From contig NZ_FOVP01000021.1 in NCBI RefSeq assembly GCF_900115165.1, forward strand, positions 1-64,000: a DNA stretch of 64,000 nt. The letters run 5' to 3'. A program made the position numbers and the translations under genes. Of this stretch, positions 6,403 to 16,948 are shown piece after piece (the first letter of the stretch is position 1; every line of letters starts with the position of its first letter). The DNA comes from Roseovarius lutimaris (GTDB taxonomy: Bacteria > Pseudomonadota > Alphaproteobacteria > Rhodobacterales > Rhodobacteraceae). A model generated the notes under the pieces. The model worked only from the letters and a program-made list of their open reading frames with translations, searched no databases and was not told where the DNA came from.

Positions 6403-8241
6403 TCAAACCATGCCTTCGGGCAACCATGCTGCGATGCGGGCTTCTTGGGTCTCTGTGACGCCAAGGGCCTTGCGTGTTGCTTCGTCGCCAAATAGCTTTT
6501 CCAGCTTCGCGGCCTTCTCGCCCTTTTTCAGGCCCGCGAATGTTTTGGCGGCATCGTGGCTGTCCGTTAGGTCCAACAATTCGTTCCACAATGCGATCAT
6601 GTAAGGGCCACCAACACGGCTAAAGAAGTTCTCTGCGGTCGGCGTGAAGTGTTCTCGCGTGACCTTCTTCGTTTTCTCGTCAATCAACTCGCCAAGATCG
6701 GCATGTGAAATTGAAAGCTGGCCGATCAGGGTCCGCACAAGCATATCCATGCACTTCTTATGGCCGCGCTTGCGGAATGCGGTGAAGTCCTCGGCTTTGC
6801 TGCCCTTGCTCTCAACCGGTTCGGGCAACGTCAGCCGCTTGTCCCGCGTGTAACCTGTCTCACACTCTGGCACGTTCGCCAGATAGGGCAGGGACACATC
6901 ATAAGCATGGATGCGCTGCCATCCCTTCGATTGGGTCAACTGGAAAGCCAATAGATCAAGCGCAAGGGTCGGGTCGTCCAGTAGCGCGTTCTGACGTGCA
7001 CCAATGACGATCCGGTCAAGGTCTTCCTGCAACTTCGCAGAAATGGGTGACTTCTTCGGTGTCTCTTTATGCGCCGATTTCTTCAAGACGCCCGCTGCGA
7101 TAGCTGCCTCTTGATCTTCTTGCCGCACAAGCCCTTCAATCACCTCTACATCTCCGCTGTGGTCAACGTAGATCACAACGCCTGCATGGGCATGCTGCTC
7201 TGCTGTGAAGCCCCCATCGGCCTTTGCCTGCAGTTCCAGAAATTCAGCCGTTCCAGCTTCATCGCAAGCGTCACCGTTTACCAGTTCGCCCAACTCGTCG
7301 TAGCGGTCACTTTCTTCCTCGGTCAAAACACCTTCGACCTTGTAGACCCGCGCCATCTTCATACGATTGATCGTATCGCTATAGACATAATCGTCCGTGA
7401 TACCCTCGCCCCAAGTCCATCCGTTGTCTGTCGCGATCTGCGCGGCGGTGCTGGCAAGTTTCGCCTCAAAGCACTCCTGCAAAATCGCGGGATCGTCAAA
7501 GATCGTTTCATCTTCAAACAGGTCGCCGCCGACACGGCCACCTGCGGCTTTGTAGTCCTCAACGCCAACAAAAACAGCGCGACGGTCACTGCCTTTGACG
7601 TGATCAGGCTTCAAGCCTTCCTTGATCTGATAATCGGACATTGCGCCCCAACCCTTCGTGCCGTTCGCTTTCACGCGCTCCAGCACTTCAAGGGTCAGCT
7701 TTTCGTCATTGCTAATCGTGAACGCCTTGGCTTGGGACATGCTGATTTCGCTGGCCTTCAACGCATCCAAAACATCCGTGTGCAACCCTGCCATTGCCAA
7801 GCGGCGATAGACCTTCTTTTCGGTCACGCCATATGCCACGGCGATCTGTCCTGCGGTCAAACCTGTCTTCTCCAATGCGCCGTAGTCGCGGATTTCATCG
7901 GCAGGGTGAAGGTCTTGGCGTTGTGCGTTCTCACTGGTCGCCCAGAGTTTTGCGGTATCTTCATCGGCTGCAATCTGAACCTGCACGTTCTGAAAGCGCG
8001 GATCGTCCTGCAACAAAGCAAGGGCGCGGTAACGCCGCCCGCCAGCAACAACACCAACGCCATCGGTACCGTCATGGCGGAACCCTGCAAGGTTATGGAT
8101 CAGGCCAGCGATTTTGATGTTCTCGGCCAGCGATGCGATTTCACCTTCGGAAACCACTGTGCGCGGGTTCAAAGGAGAAACATAAAGATCAGCAAACGCT
8201 ACGGTTTCGGTGATCTGCGGGATTGTTCTTTGGTCAGTCAT
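6403..8241 (-). CDS. ParB/RepB/Spo0J-family protein
   Basis: A protein of 612 residues. The N-terminal ParB/Srx-like nucleotide-binding domain is clear: LNPRTVVSEGEIASLAENI and then AGGRRYRALAL (about residues 66-76), the box that binds CTP in ParB proteins. A KorB/ParB-type helix-turn-helix follows at about 130-157 (TAGQIAVAYGVTEKKVYRRL). The long C-terminal half is unlike chromosomal ParB and resembles the larger ParB-like proteins of conjugative elements. No ParA gene is adjacent; the only ParA-type ATPase in the window, near 59 kb, is VirC1-like. Partition or gene regulation are both possible. Confidence 0.88.
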   Translation of the reverse strand: MTDQRTIPQITETVAFADLYVSPLNPRTVVSEGEIASLAENIKIAGLIHNLAGFRHDGTDGVGVVAGGRRYRALALLQDDPRFQNVQVQIAADEDTAKLWATSENAQRQDLHPADEIRDYGALEKTGLTAGQIAVAYGVTEKKVYRRLAMAGLHTDVLDALKASEISMSQAKAFTISNDEKLTLEVLERVKANGTKGWGAMSDYQIKEGLKPDHVKGSDRRAVFVGVEDYKAAGGRVGGDLFEDETIFDDPAILQECFEAKLASTAAQIATDNGWTWGEGITDDYVYSDTINRMKMARVYKVEGVLTEEESDRYDELGELVNGDACDEAGTAEFLELQAKADGGFTAEQHAHAGVVIYVDHSGDVEVIEGLVRQEDQEAAIAAGVLKKSAHKETPKKSPISAKLQEDLDRIVIGARQNALLDDPTLALDLLAFQLTQSKGWQRIHAYDVSLPYLANVPECETGYTRDKRLTLPEPVESKGSKAEDFTAFRKRGHKKCMDMLVRTLIGQLSISHADLGELIDEKTKKVTREHFTPTAENFFSRVGGPYMIALWNELLDLTDSHDAAKTFAGLKKGEKAAKLEKLFGDEATRKALGVTETQEARIAAWLPEGMV

Positions 8242-8279
8242 TTTTCTATCCTTGATATGGTGATGGGTTTGGGGGGAAC

Positions 8280-8297
8280 GCCCTTCGTCGGGCGCTC
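8280..8297 (-). promoter_or_regulatory. Small hairpin between the DUF3768 and parB-like genes
   Basis: GCCC/GGGC with loop TTCGTC in the 63-base gap between the two genes. It could tune read-through in the operon. Confidence 0.3.
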
Positions 8298-8304
8298 TTG
8301 ATTT

Positions 8305-8700
8305 TCAGTAGTCAGAGGGAAAAAGAACCGTCATGACCCGCTTGGTTTGCTCCAAGTCGGTTGGGTCTTCGGCTCCATATTCAAGGTTCAAATCGTAAAG
8401 GTCGATCTTGAACCAAATGGTCTTGGTCTCGCCGCCTACGGTGATTTCCACCGCACCAAAACTGTGATCCCCATAAGGGTCGTTATCTTCGGTAAAGTCG
8501 GAAAACTGCTGGATTGCCTGCATCAGTCGTACCATCCAAGCAGGGCTCAATGCTGCCACTGCTCGCGTCATGACGATCTGGCCGGGGATCGTAAAATCCG
8601 CCCCCCATGTATTGCGAAAACGGTCATTGTGTTCCGCGATCAGCTTGGCCTTTTCCGCCGCCTCAAAGTCTTCTTCGGGAATTGAAAGCGCATTGTTCAT
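8305..8700 (-). CDS. DUF3768-domain protein
   Basis: A protein of 131 residues from the ATG at 8700, preceded by AAAGGA; the open frame extends upstream without a ribosome site. It matches DUF3768 as I know it: NDRFRNTWG, the FTEDNDPYGDHSFG centre, IWFKIDLYD, and the DPTDLEQTKRVMTVLF end. These proteins are widespread on alphaproteobacterial plasmids, often near ArdC and ParB-like genes; no activity is established. The leader upstream shares blocks with the ardC leader. Confidence 0.88.
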   Translation of the reverse strand: MNNALSIPEEDFEAAEKAKLIAEHNDRFRNTWGADFTIPGQIVMTRAVAALSPAWMVRLMQAIQQFSDFTEDNDPYGDHSFGAVEITVGGETKTIWFKIDLYDLNLEYGAEDPTDLEQTKRVMTVLFPSDY

Positions 8701-8765
8701 ATCGTGTTCCTTTGTGGTGTGGTCCGTTCTGGTGTTTCCCAAAATCGGACAAGGGTTCTGGAAGG

Positions 8766-8778
8766 ACCGCGAAGCGGT
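8766..8778 (-). promoter_or_regulatory. Leader hairpin shared with ardC
   Basis: ACCGC/GCGGT (8766-8770 and 8774-8778) with a GAA loop, flanked by GGAC and CTCCTGAAA. The ardC leader has GCGC/GCGC at 63192-63203 in the same setting. Both genes also have ACACCACAAAGGA at the ribosome site. Confidence 0.4.
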
Positions 8779-8900
8779 GCCTCTCCTGAAACCTTGGCCC
8801 TCGCCGAGAGCAGGGGGGAACCGATGCAATGCTGAAATCCAGCCCAAAGGGGAGGGGGATCACCCGGCAACGCAGCCCTTAGGGACCGTTGGTGGGGACA

Positions 8901-8995
8901 CCCCTTTGGGCGCAGTATTTCGGGGTTGCATTGGGGGACCGGCGGTCCCCGAGACGTCGTGCAGCGGCGTTCGGCTTGCCCGAACCCCAAGCGAC
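8901..8995. repeat. 95-bp exact direct repeat, copy 2
   Basis: Identical to bases 1-95. It includes the 5' part of element X copy 2. Confidence 0.9.
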
Positions 8996-9021
8996 CAACA
9001 AAGACTCAGGGCCACCGGCCC
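8931..9021 (-). ncRNA. Element X copy 2: candidate structured leader of the DUF3768 gene
   Basis: Four paired regions in order on the plus strand: outer stem TTGGGG (8931-8936) with CCCCAA (8985-8990); GGGACC/GGTCCC (8935-8940 with 8944-8949); GTTCGG/CCGAAC (8969-8974 with 8980-8985); and GGGCC/GGCCC (9009-9013 with 9017-9021). Copy 3 at 63317-63411 keeps the same pairings with different bases. Assigned to the minus strand because both complete copies lie upstream of minus-strand genes. Confidence 0.45.
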
Positions 9022-9024
9022 GTC

Positions 9025-9577
9025 GCGAAAGCGTAGCATTGCTGTTTCGATCCGCCCTGAGGGTCGAATCCGGCTGGGGGCGGAATCATATAATAAGAGG
9101 CGGTAAGCCCCGCCCCAATTGAACTATGCCCAACAAGCAACGTGTAAGTGGTTGAATTTTTGAGCCGTTCTTGTCCATTTTAGACATTTGTTCTGTAGGG
9201 ACGGGCGATGGTGAGCTGACCTTCGCTGCACAGCGCATGTACTGGTAAGTTCCGGGAGAAGTTATCGTTCGTAGCATTGCTGGCAATGGCGGCTGCCAGC
9301 ACTAAAATGGACATTCGTTCTGCACCCGCATCGGATCGCCTCACCTGCAGGCCGGGCGGATTCCGGACCTTAGCTGCGGATGCATCCAGAGGCTTTCATC
9401 TATAGAAAGCTGCCTTTCAATCCTTGCCGTTTCGAACTCACAGGGACCTAAGTTGTCCAGCGCCAGGCTGACCTTCGCTGCAAGCTTGCTCAATAACTCG
9501 TGCAATAGAGAACTTCTATCGTATGGATGATTTAGGTGCGAACCACACATTCTGCAAACAGTGCGTTCGTCCCAAAT
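9025..9577. other. Gene-free junction between plasmid backbone and cargo
   Basis: About 550 bases without a supportable gene. GCTGACCTTCGCTGCA occurs twice (near 9217 and 9468), a kind of relic sequence common in non-coding DNA of this bacterial group. Sequence character changes near 9.1 kb from GC-rich plasmid repeats to cargo. Confidence 0.45.
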
Positions 9578-10483
9578 CTAAGTCAAAATATGATTTTTCG
9601 GGGACAGGGCGGCAGGCGGCGTACGGTCCAGCGCTTCGCAGACCGAGATTTCAATCACCCGGCACATCGTATCCAAGGGCAGCCCGTTCTCAACATTGCG
9701 GAATGGCAGCTCCAGCTCGTTGGTCACTGCTTGAAGACCAAAAAAAACATAGGCGACGATGGCCGTGAAAATTGGGGCAAACCAGCTTGTGGCTTCGATC
9801 AATGCGAACGGCAGGAGCCAGCAATAAAGATAGGTGGTTCGGCGCACCAGCAATGAATAAACGAAGGGCAGCGGCGTTGTCACAATGCGCTCACATCCCG
9901 CTTGTGCCAGCGCCAAGGACGACAAGGTGTGCGAGATGGTCATTTGGCCAAAGCCGCTGACCGCCTCTTTTTCAACCAGGGTGCCAATCTGTTCGGCCAT
10001 CGCCCGCAACGCTGCATCGGCGGGATTTTTCCGTGCAATCATCGCGTCGGCTTTATCTTCGCCGACCCAGCCCGCAATATCCGCCCTCACATCCACGCCC
10101 CGCAGGAAACCCCGGTGCAGATGGGCAAAGGCGACGGCGCAGGACAAGAACCCCGCGCGGTCTTCGCCCTTGCCGACGAAAACGCACATATGCCGCCCCA
10201 GATTGCGCACGTCGGCGATCATCGAGCCCCAAAGTTTGCGAGCCTCCCACCAGCGGTCATAGGCCGCGTTGTTGCGAAACCCCAGAAACAGCGACAACGC
10301 GACGCCAAATATCCCCATCGCACCAATTGAAATATGCGGCAGCGTCTGGATGTGTTGATCGACCAAAAGAACAATCACAGACAACAGCGCGACGCCGAAG
10401 ATCCTGCCGATGATTTTTGGCACAATCGACCCTTGCATGACAAAGAATAGCTGCAGCGCAGTCGGGTGGTCTCTAACGATCAT
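9578..10483 (-). CDS. Bestrophin-family membrane channel
   Basis: A protein of 301 residues, usual length for bacterial bestrophins (UPF0187/YneE). Recognisable parts are the MIVRDHPTALQLFF N-terminus, the FLGFRNNAAYDRWWEARKLWG segment typical of the family, and later GFGQMTISHTLSSLALAQ and the VYSLLVRRTTYLYCWLLPFAL helices. Family members form pentameric channels, anion or cation selective, in the inner membrane. It ends the cargo on the left side and is not obviously linked to its neighbours. Confidence 0.9.
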   Translation of the reverse strand: MIVRDHPTALQLFFVMQGSIVPKIIGRIFGVALLSVIVLLVDQHIQTLPHISIGAMGIFGVALSLFLGFRNNAAYDRWWEARKLWGSMIADVRNLGRHMCVFVGKGEDRAGFLSCAVAFAHLHRGFLRGVDVRADIAGWVGEDKADAMIARKNPADAALRAMAEQIGTLVEKEAVSGFGQMTISHTLSSLALAQAGCERIVTTPLPFVYSLLVRRTTYLYCWLLPFALIEATSWFAPIFTAIVAYVFFGLQAVTNELELPFRNVENGLPLDTMCRVIEISVCEALDRTPPAALSPKNHILT

Positions 10484-10508
10484 CTGATTTCTCTCTTCGA
10501 ATGCAGGC

Positions 10509-11393
10509 TTATACAGGGCTATTTGTGCCTAACCCTTGGTCAAGATGGTCCAACAGCAAACGCACCTTGGGCGACAGGTGGCGGTTCTGAGGATAGATTG
10601 CCCATATGCCATCATCCGGCGCGCGATAGGGGTCAAGCACAGAGACCAGCCGCCCCGTCTCCAGATCGGCCTGAACGTAATAATCGGGCAGTTGAATGAT
10701 ACCGATGCTCTTGCGTGCCGCGTCGACCAGCGCCCAGCCGCTATTGCAACTGATATTCCCCTTAACTCGGATATGGCGGGTCTTACCGCGTTCTTGAAAA
10801 CGCCAATAGCCCAGCGTGCCTTGCAGACAATTGTGTTTTTCCAGCTCTGACAGGGTATGCGGCACCCCATGCACTGCCAGATAATCGGGCGCGGCGCAGA
10901 CGTAATGGGTACGCGACGCCAATCTTTTTGCCATCATGGTGCTGTCTTCCAATGCGCCGAGACGGATCGCGAGATCATAGCTCTCCGCGACCAGATCGAG
11001 CATCTTGTTGGTCAGGGTCAAGTTGACCTCAAGCTCGGGATAGCGGCTGACAAAATCGTTGACCAGCGGCGCGATGTGGTTTTCGCCGTAGGTCACCGGG
11101 GCGGTCAGGTTCAGCTTTCCTTTGGGCGTTTGATGCAGGTCCGAGATGGCGCGCTCGGCCTCTTCCAGCCCGTCAAGAACCTGTCGGCAGTGATTGTAAT
11201 AGATCTGCCCCGCGTCGGTGATCGTGACCTTTCGGGTGGTGCGATAAAAGAGTTTAACTGCCAGTCGTAGCTCCAGCGCGCCAATCTGACGGCTGACCTG
11301 CGCTGTCGAGATCCCCAATCGGGTGGCGGCGGCGGTAAAGCTTGCCGTTTCCGCGACCGCGACAAACTCGGACACGCCTTCCCAAGCGAACAT
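10509..11393 (-). CDS. LysR-family transcriptional regulator
   Basis: A protein of 294 residues with the LysR layout: an N-terminal winged helix-turn-helix (residues about 5-62, FVAVAETASFTAAATRLGISTAQVSRQIGALE split across the helices) and an effector-binding domain from about residue 90. It belongs to the CrgA/AaeR-like branch with Pro-Lys-Gly-Lys at the linker. It is divergent from adhC with a 158-base gap, the usual arrangement for a LysR protein controlling its neighbour, so control of formaldehyde detoxification is a reasonable inference. Confidence 0.92.
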   Translation of the reverse strand: MFAWEGVSEFVAVAETASFTAAATRLGISTAQVSRQIGALELRLAVKLFYRTTRKVTITDAGQIYYNHCRQVLDGLEEAERAISDLHQTPKGKLNLTAPVTYGENHIAPLVNDFVSRYPELEVNLTLTNKMLDLVAESYDLAIRLGALEDSTMMAKRLASRTHYVCAAPDYLAVHGVPHTLSELEKHNCLQGTLGYWRFQERGKTRHIRVKGNISCNSGWALVDAARKSIGIIQLPDYYVQADLETGRLVSVLDPYRAPDDGIWAIYPQNRHLSPKVRLLLDHLDQGLGTNSPV

Positions 11394-12679
<1,286 letters not shown>

Positions 12680-12685
12680 GCGAAA

Positions 12686-12726
12686 CCGGTGGAACGGCTG
12701 CGTAGACCTGCGCGCCGTTCCACCGG
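12686..12726 (+). terminator. Hairpin after adhC
   Basis: Twelve-base stem CCGGTGGAACGG/CCGTTCCACCGG (12686-12697 and 12715-12726) seven bases after the adhC stop. No U-run follows, so termination may be partial. Confidence 0.65.
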
Positions 12727-12916
12727 CTCTGGCCGGGGCACTGCCGCTGCGCAAGCGCCTGCGCCGGTATTGCAAGTGTCCAAGCCTTGAACGCGCCATT
12801 GACCCTTTCTTTGGCTATATGTGCTCAGTTTGATTCTATTTGTCGACCCCCTCATCGGTATGCCGCTGCACCTGCTGTGCAGACGCGGCTCCTAAAACCA
12901 TTCTGGAATGAAAAAC

Positions 12917-14290
12917 ATGAACCAAGCATTCACCAAAATGAACGATACCTTTGAAAGTGGGCGCGAAGCGGCAAATCAAAACCTATCTGCTAACCAGGTG
13001 GTCAAACGGCCCCGCGTGGTCATTATTGGCGGCGGCTTCGGTGGCCTTGCTGCGGCCAAAGCTTTGGAAAAAACCGAAGCTGATGTGTTTTTGATCGACC
13101 GCAGCAATCACCATCTGTTTCAACCCCTGCTCTATCAGGTGGCGACTGCAGCACTTTCTCCGGCCGATATTGCTTCGGCGACCCGCGTAATGTTCTCCAA
13201 AACTTCCAACGTCTCAGTAGTGATGGATGAGGTCACCGGAATCGATGCAGCACAGCGCCAAGTCACAGCTCGGAACAGTGGTAGTATTCACTATGATTTC
13301 CTGATTCTGGCCACGGGTGCCGAATACAGCTTTTTCGGAAATGACGCCTGGGCGGCCCATGCGCCGGTGCTAAAATCTATCGATGATGCATTGCATATCC
13401 GTGCGCGATTGCTCGCAGCGTTCGAAGTAGCCGAGCGCTGTGATGATCCTGAAGAGATCCGCCGCCTCTTAACTTTCGCCCTGGTCGGCGGTGGCCCGAC
13501 TGGAATCGAGATGGCCGGTGCGATTGCCGAATTGGCACGCACCGCACTCTCCGGCAATTTCCGCCGGATCAGCGAGGAGGACGTCCGCATCCTGCTGGTA
13601 GAGGCTGGTTCAACCCTGCTCGGTGCTTGCCGCAACAGCCAGTCACAGGTGGCACTGGAAGCCCTCCGAGAACTTGGCGTTGAAGTGCTGCTTGGCAAGG
13701 CGGTTGAACATATCGATGCGCATGGACTGGTTGTAGACGGTTCACCTATTGCCAGCGCCAATGTCATCTGGTGTGCTGGCACCCAAGCACGTCCGGCTGG
13801 GGCGTGGATAGGCGCGGCAACAGCTCGCAACAAAGCGATCATCGTAGGTCCAGATTGCGCAATTGCCAATCACCCCGAGATCTTCGCAATCGGTGATCTG
13901 GCCAGCTATACTGGCTCTGATGGTAACACCCTGCCGGGTCTCGCCCCCGTCGCCAAACAGCAGGGCCGATATGTCGCAAAGGTGATTGCCGCGCGGATCA
14001 AGCGGCGGAGCGCGCCACGCGCTTTCCGTTACCGTAACTGGGGCACCATGGCAGTAATTGGCCGCGCCAAGGCGGTGGCCGACTTCGGCTGGATTCGTCT
14101 AAACGGTTTTCCGGCATGGCTTGCTTGGTCGCTCGTGCACCTTATGCTGCTAATTGATTTCCGCAGCCGTGGCGCGGTCTATCTCAACTGGACTTGGGCC
14201 TGGGTCACCCGCGGCCGAGCGGCGCGGATCCTGACTTCACCTGACGCCACACAATCTACGCATAAGCTTAGCACTCCCGTGAGTATGTAG
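12917..14290 (+). CDS. NDH-2-like NADH:quinone oxidoreductase
   Basis: About 457 residues. An FAD-binding motif (VVIIGGGFGGLAAAKAL) near residue 35 and an NAD-binding one (ALVGGGPTGIEMAGAIAEL) near residue 195 mark a type II NADH dehydrogenase-like flavoprotein; HHLFQPLLYQVATAAL and the IFAIGDLAS segment near residue 325 are family landmarks. The C-terminus is hydrophobic and basic, fitting membrane attachment. These enzymes pass electrons from NADH to quinone without pumping protons. Placed between adhC and fghA, it may re-oxidise NADH made from formaldehyde. ATG 12917 is preferred to 12908 because TGGA is better spaced. Confidence 0.9.
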   Translation: MNQAFTKMNDTFESGREAANQNLSANQVVKRPRVVIIGGGFGGLAAAKALEKTEADVFLIDRSNHHLFQPLLYQVATAALSPADIASATRVMFSKTSNVSVVMDEVTGIDAAQRQVTARNSGSIHYDFLILATGAEYSFFGNDAWAAHAPVLKSIDDALHIRARLLAAFEVAERCDDPEEIRRLLTFALVGGGPTGIEMAGAIAELARTALSGNFRRISEEDVRILLVEAGSTLLGACRNSQSQVALEALRELGVEVLLGKAVEHIDAHGLVVDGSPIASANVIWCAGTQARPAGAWIGAATARNKAIIVGPDCAIANHPEIFAIGDLASYTGSDGNTLPGLAPVAKQQGRYVAKVIAARIKRRSAPRAFRYRNWGTMAVIGRAKAVADFGWIRLNGFPAWLAWSLVHLMLLIDFRSRGAVYLNWTWAWVTRGRAARILTSPDATQSTHKLSTPVSM

Positions 14291-14401
14291 CAGATCCCAA
14301 TTGGCCCGGTGCCACTAAAGCGCGATCCGGGCCTTCAATACTTCGCAAAGGCACTCTCGGCCACTGCGGATCGACTTCAATATTCGAAAGAAAGAAACGA
14401 T

Positions 14402-15241
14402 ATGTCACTTGAAATCACAAGCGCTAACAAGGGCTTTGGGGGCTGGACCAAGCACTATATCCATCAATCATCCACGCTAAGCTGCGACATGCGGTTCGCA
14501 ATTTACCTCCCACCGCAGACCGCCAATGGGCAGAAAGTGCCGGTACTTTATTGGCTCTCCGGGTTAACCTGTACCGACGAGAACTTCATGCAGAAAGCCG
14601 CGGCACAGCGGATGGCTGCAGAACTTGGGATCGCGATTGTCGCCCCCGACACCAGCCCGCGCGGCGCGGATGTCGCAGATGATGAGGGCTATGACCTTGG
14701 TCAGGGTGCGGGGTTCTACGTTAACGCGACGCAGGCACCTTGGAACCGCCACTATCGGATGTATGACTATGTGCTGAATGAACTGCCGGATCTGATTCAA
14801 GAGACCTTTCCAGTTACCGCTGAACGCTCGATCTCCGGCCATTCCATGGGCGGACATGGCGCGCTGGTGCTGGCGCTACGCAATCCAGAGCGGTTCAGAT
14901 CCGTCTCGGCGTTTAGCCCGATCGGCAACCCGGTCAACGCGCCTTGGGGGCAGAAAGCCTTTACCGCATATTTGGGCAAGGATCAGAGCTCTTGGTCGGA
15001 TTATGACGCCAGCATCTTGATGCGAAAAGCACAAGGCGCGGTTCCAGCGCTGGTGGATCAGGGCGAGGCGGACAAGTTTCTTGTTGAGCAACTCCAGCCC
15101 GAAACGCTGGAAACTGCGTCAAAGACCAGCGGCTATCCTTTAACGCTGAACAGGCGAGAGGGCTACGATCACAGCTATTACTTCATTGCGAGCTTTATCG
15201 AAGACCACCTGCGCTTCCACGCAAAGCATTTGAGCACGTAA
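14402..15241 (+). CDS. fghA: S-formylglutathione hydrolase
   Basis: A protein of 279 residues, the usual length, from the ATG at 14402. It hydrolyses S-formylglutathione to formate and glutathione, the second step after AdhC. The serine-hydrolase triad is visible: Ser148 in GHSMGG, Asp224 in DQGEADKF and His257 in YDHSYYF. The family signatures [13 protein letters not shown] and APDTSPRG are intact. The frame is open upstream to 14309, but that extension lacks a ribosome site; GAAAG precedes the chosen start. Confidence 0.96.
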   Translation: MSLEITSANKGFGGWTKHYIHQSSTLSCDMRFAIYLPPQTANGQKVPVLYWLSGLTCTDENFMQKAAAQRMAAELGIAIVAPDTSPRGADVADDEGYDLGQGAGFYVNATQAPWNRHYRMYDYVLNELPDLIQETFPVTAERSISGHSMGGHGALVLALRNPERFRSVSAFSPIGNPVNAPWGQKAFTAYLGKDQSSWSDYDASILMRKAQGAVPALVDQGEADKFLVEQLQPETLETASKTSGYPLTLNRREGYDHSYYFIASFIEDHLRFHAKHLST

Positions 15242-15304
15242 ATCGGGGCAGTATTTCTATCAACTTCGGTAGCACGGACCCTTAGCAACTGAGAGGATAA
15301 AAAC

Positions 15305-16042
15305 ATGAACAATATTACGCTGATTGGGCTTTCACTTGCATCGGTTGTGTTTCTCAGCTTGGTTCACGTGCTCGCAGATATGCTGCGGTGGAAGCGTGAT
15401 CTGCCGCAGAAATACTGGCTGTCGTTTGCTGACGGCATCTCCATCAGCTACGTCTTTTTAGGTCTGTTGCCAAAAATTGTTGATGGGACCGCTGCTTTTC
15501 CAGAAACGTTGGGCTACGCCACGGACATCCTTAAGCATAGCCCATTTCTGCCGCTGCTGATTGGCCTCGTCGCGTTTTATGGAATGGAGCGCCTGGTCGA
15601 AAGGCCAATTGAAGCAATTGGCACTCACACCGAACAGCAAACGACCGGCCTTAGGGTCTGGATTCACCTTGCGTCTTACGCCTTTTACAAGGCCGTCATC
15701 GGCTACCTGATTGTGCAAATGAACAATCCGGTCTCGCTCGTGATTTTTGTACTCTCAATGGCGGTTCATTTTCTGGTCGTAGACTATCGAATGATGGCGA
15801 TCCACAAGGGGGTCTATCAGCGGATCGGTAGATGGGCTCTTACAGTCGCGATTCTTGTGGGCTGGGTTGTTGGGGCCACTACCGTCATTTCGCCGGTTTT
15901 GGTCACGCTGCTACTGTCGTTTCTCGCCGGCGGTATTGTTCTGGTAGTGCTGGAAGAGGAGTTTTCGAGAGAACATCCTTCTTCGTTTTTGGCGTTTGCC
16001 GCAGCGGTCATCGTTTACGCGGTGGTTCAGATTTCAATCTGA
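15305..16042 (+). CDS. Multi-pass membrane protein of unknown function
   Basis: A protein of 245 residues with about seven hydrophobic helices and short loops; GAGAGGA lies before the ATG. Some features recall ZIP-type or other small permeases, such as a His/Asp in a helix (VHFLVVDYRMM) and glycine-rich helices, but the key ZIP motifs are absent, so I do not assign a family. It follows fghA in the same direction with a 63-base gap and may be cotranscribed, which could suggest formate or metal handling; this is inference only. Confidence 0.75.
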   Translation: MNNITLIGLSLASVVFLSLVHVLADMLRWKRDLPQKYWLSFADGISISYVFLGLLPKIVDGTAAFPETLGYATDILKHSPFLPLLIGLVAFYGMERLVERPIEAIGTHTEQQTTGLRVWIHLASYAFYKAVIGYLIVQMNNPVSLVIFVLSMAVHFLVVDYRMMAIHKGVYQRIGRWALTVAILVGWVVGATTVISPVLVTLLLSFLAGGIVLVVLEEEFSREHPSSFLAFAAAVIVYAVVQISI

Positions 16043-16233
16043 CCCACCCTCAAGAATTCACGTCGAGAGAGTTTCAACCTCTCGAGAATTTGTAGCTGAG
16101 ATTCAGGGCTACAGAGTGTGGATAATTTCAAACTGCATCTGCCACCGACAGACGCCATCACGACGGTTTCTGTTGCAATCTGTGTTCAACTTAGCAGTGT
16201 TCCAAGAGGATACGCGCAAAAGGAGACGATACT

Positions 16234-16674
16234 ATGACCAGTTCCTATACCGGTGGTTGTGACCACGTTAAGGTAAAAGCAACATCAGAGCCGATCGATA
16301 ACCACGTCTGTCATTGCAATGTCTGTAAAGGTGTGACCGGGCAACAAACCACCCATGTGGCCTTTTTCAAACACGACGACCTGTCGGTTGACCACCCTGA
16401 AAAAATGAACAGGCAGCCGTTTAACAAGGACAATCCGGACGGCCCGCTCGAACTTTGCACCTGTGCTGATTGCGGGGCTGCGCTGATGCTTGATGATAAG
16501 CAAAAGCGGATCCGCGTCGCGGTGCCCAACGTGATGGGCTATGAAGAAGCCTCATTCCCGGAAGCCACTTATCACGCCTTCTACGACACATCGAAAGGCT
16601 ACGCCAAGCCAACGGACGGTCGGCCGGTTTATGACAGCCTGCGTCCAGAGTTTGTTTGGCCCGAACCTGCCTAA
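16234..16674 (+). CDS. Gfa-family (glutathione-dependent formaldehyde-activating enzyme-like) protein
   Basis: A protein of 146 residues with two zinc-binding cysteine groups: CHCNVC at about residues 26-31 and CTCADCG at about 71-77, as in the Gfa/CENP-V fold. Gfa was named for catalysing the joining of formaldehyde to glutathione; the role of many relatives is uncertain. AGGAGA precedes the ATG. Location in the adhC-fghA set supports a formaldehyde-linked role. Confidence 0.88.
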   Translation: MTSSYTGGCDHVKVKATSEPIDNHVCHCNVCKGVTGQQTTHVAFFKHDDLSVDHPEKMNRQPFNKDNPDGPLELCTCADCGAALMLDDKQKRIRVAVPNVMGYEEASFPEATYHAFYDTSKGYAKPTDGRPVYDSLRPEFVWPEPA

Positions 16675-16948
16675 GTAGCGGGCTTCCTTGCGACGAAATC
16701 GGGGATCAACAGAAAGCAAACATTCCGCAGCAAGAAGCGCGGGATGATTGCCGGATGCTGGACCCCGGTTCCAACCCTGATGATATTGGCGTCCTCGGCA
16801 AGCTTAAATGACCACTTTAGCTGATAAGATCATCGGGGGCGCCGTATCTCCCGTTATGATATTGTCCTGATGGGAGACAGTTTCATGGGTTTCTGATACC
16901 GAACGTCTCAATCCTGAGGCTCTGCGAGGCTTTGATTATCGGCGAGCT
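16675..16948. other. Gene-free convergent gap
   Basis: 274 bases between the convergent gfa-like and uvrA-like genes. I see no gene or clear terminator. Confidence 0.4.

Noticed and set aside
7069..8301. 410-codon plus-strand ORF
   Set aside because: It is the antisense shadow of the ParB-like gene, which has clear motifs on the minus strand.
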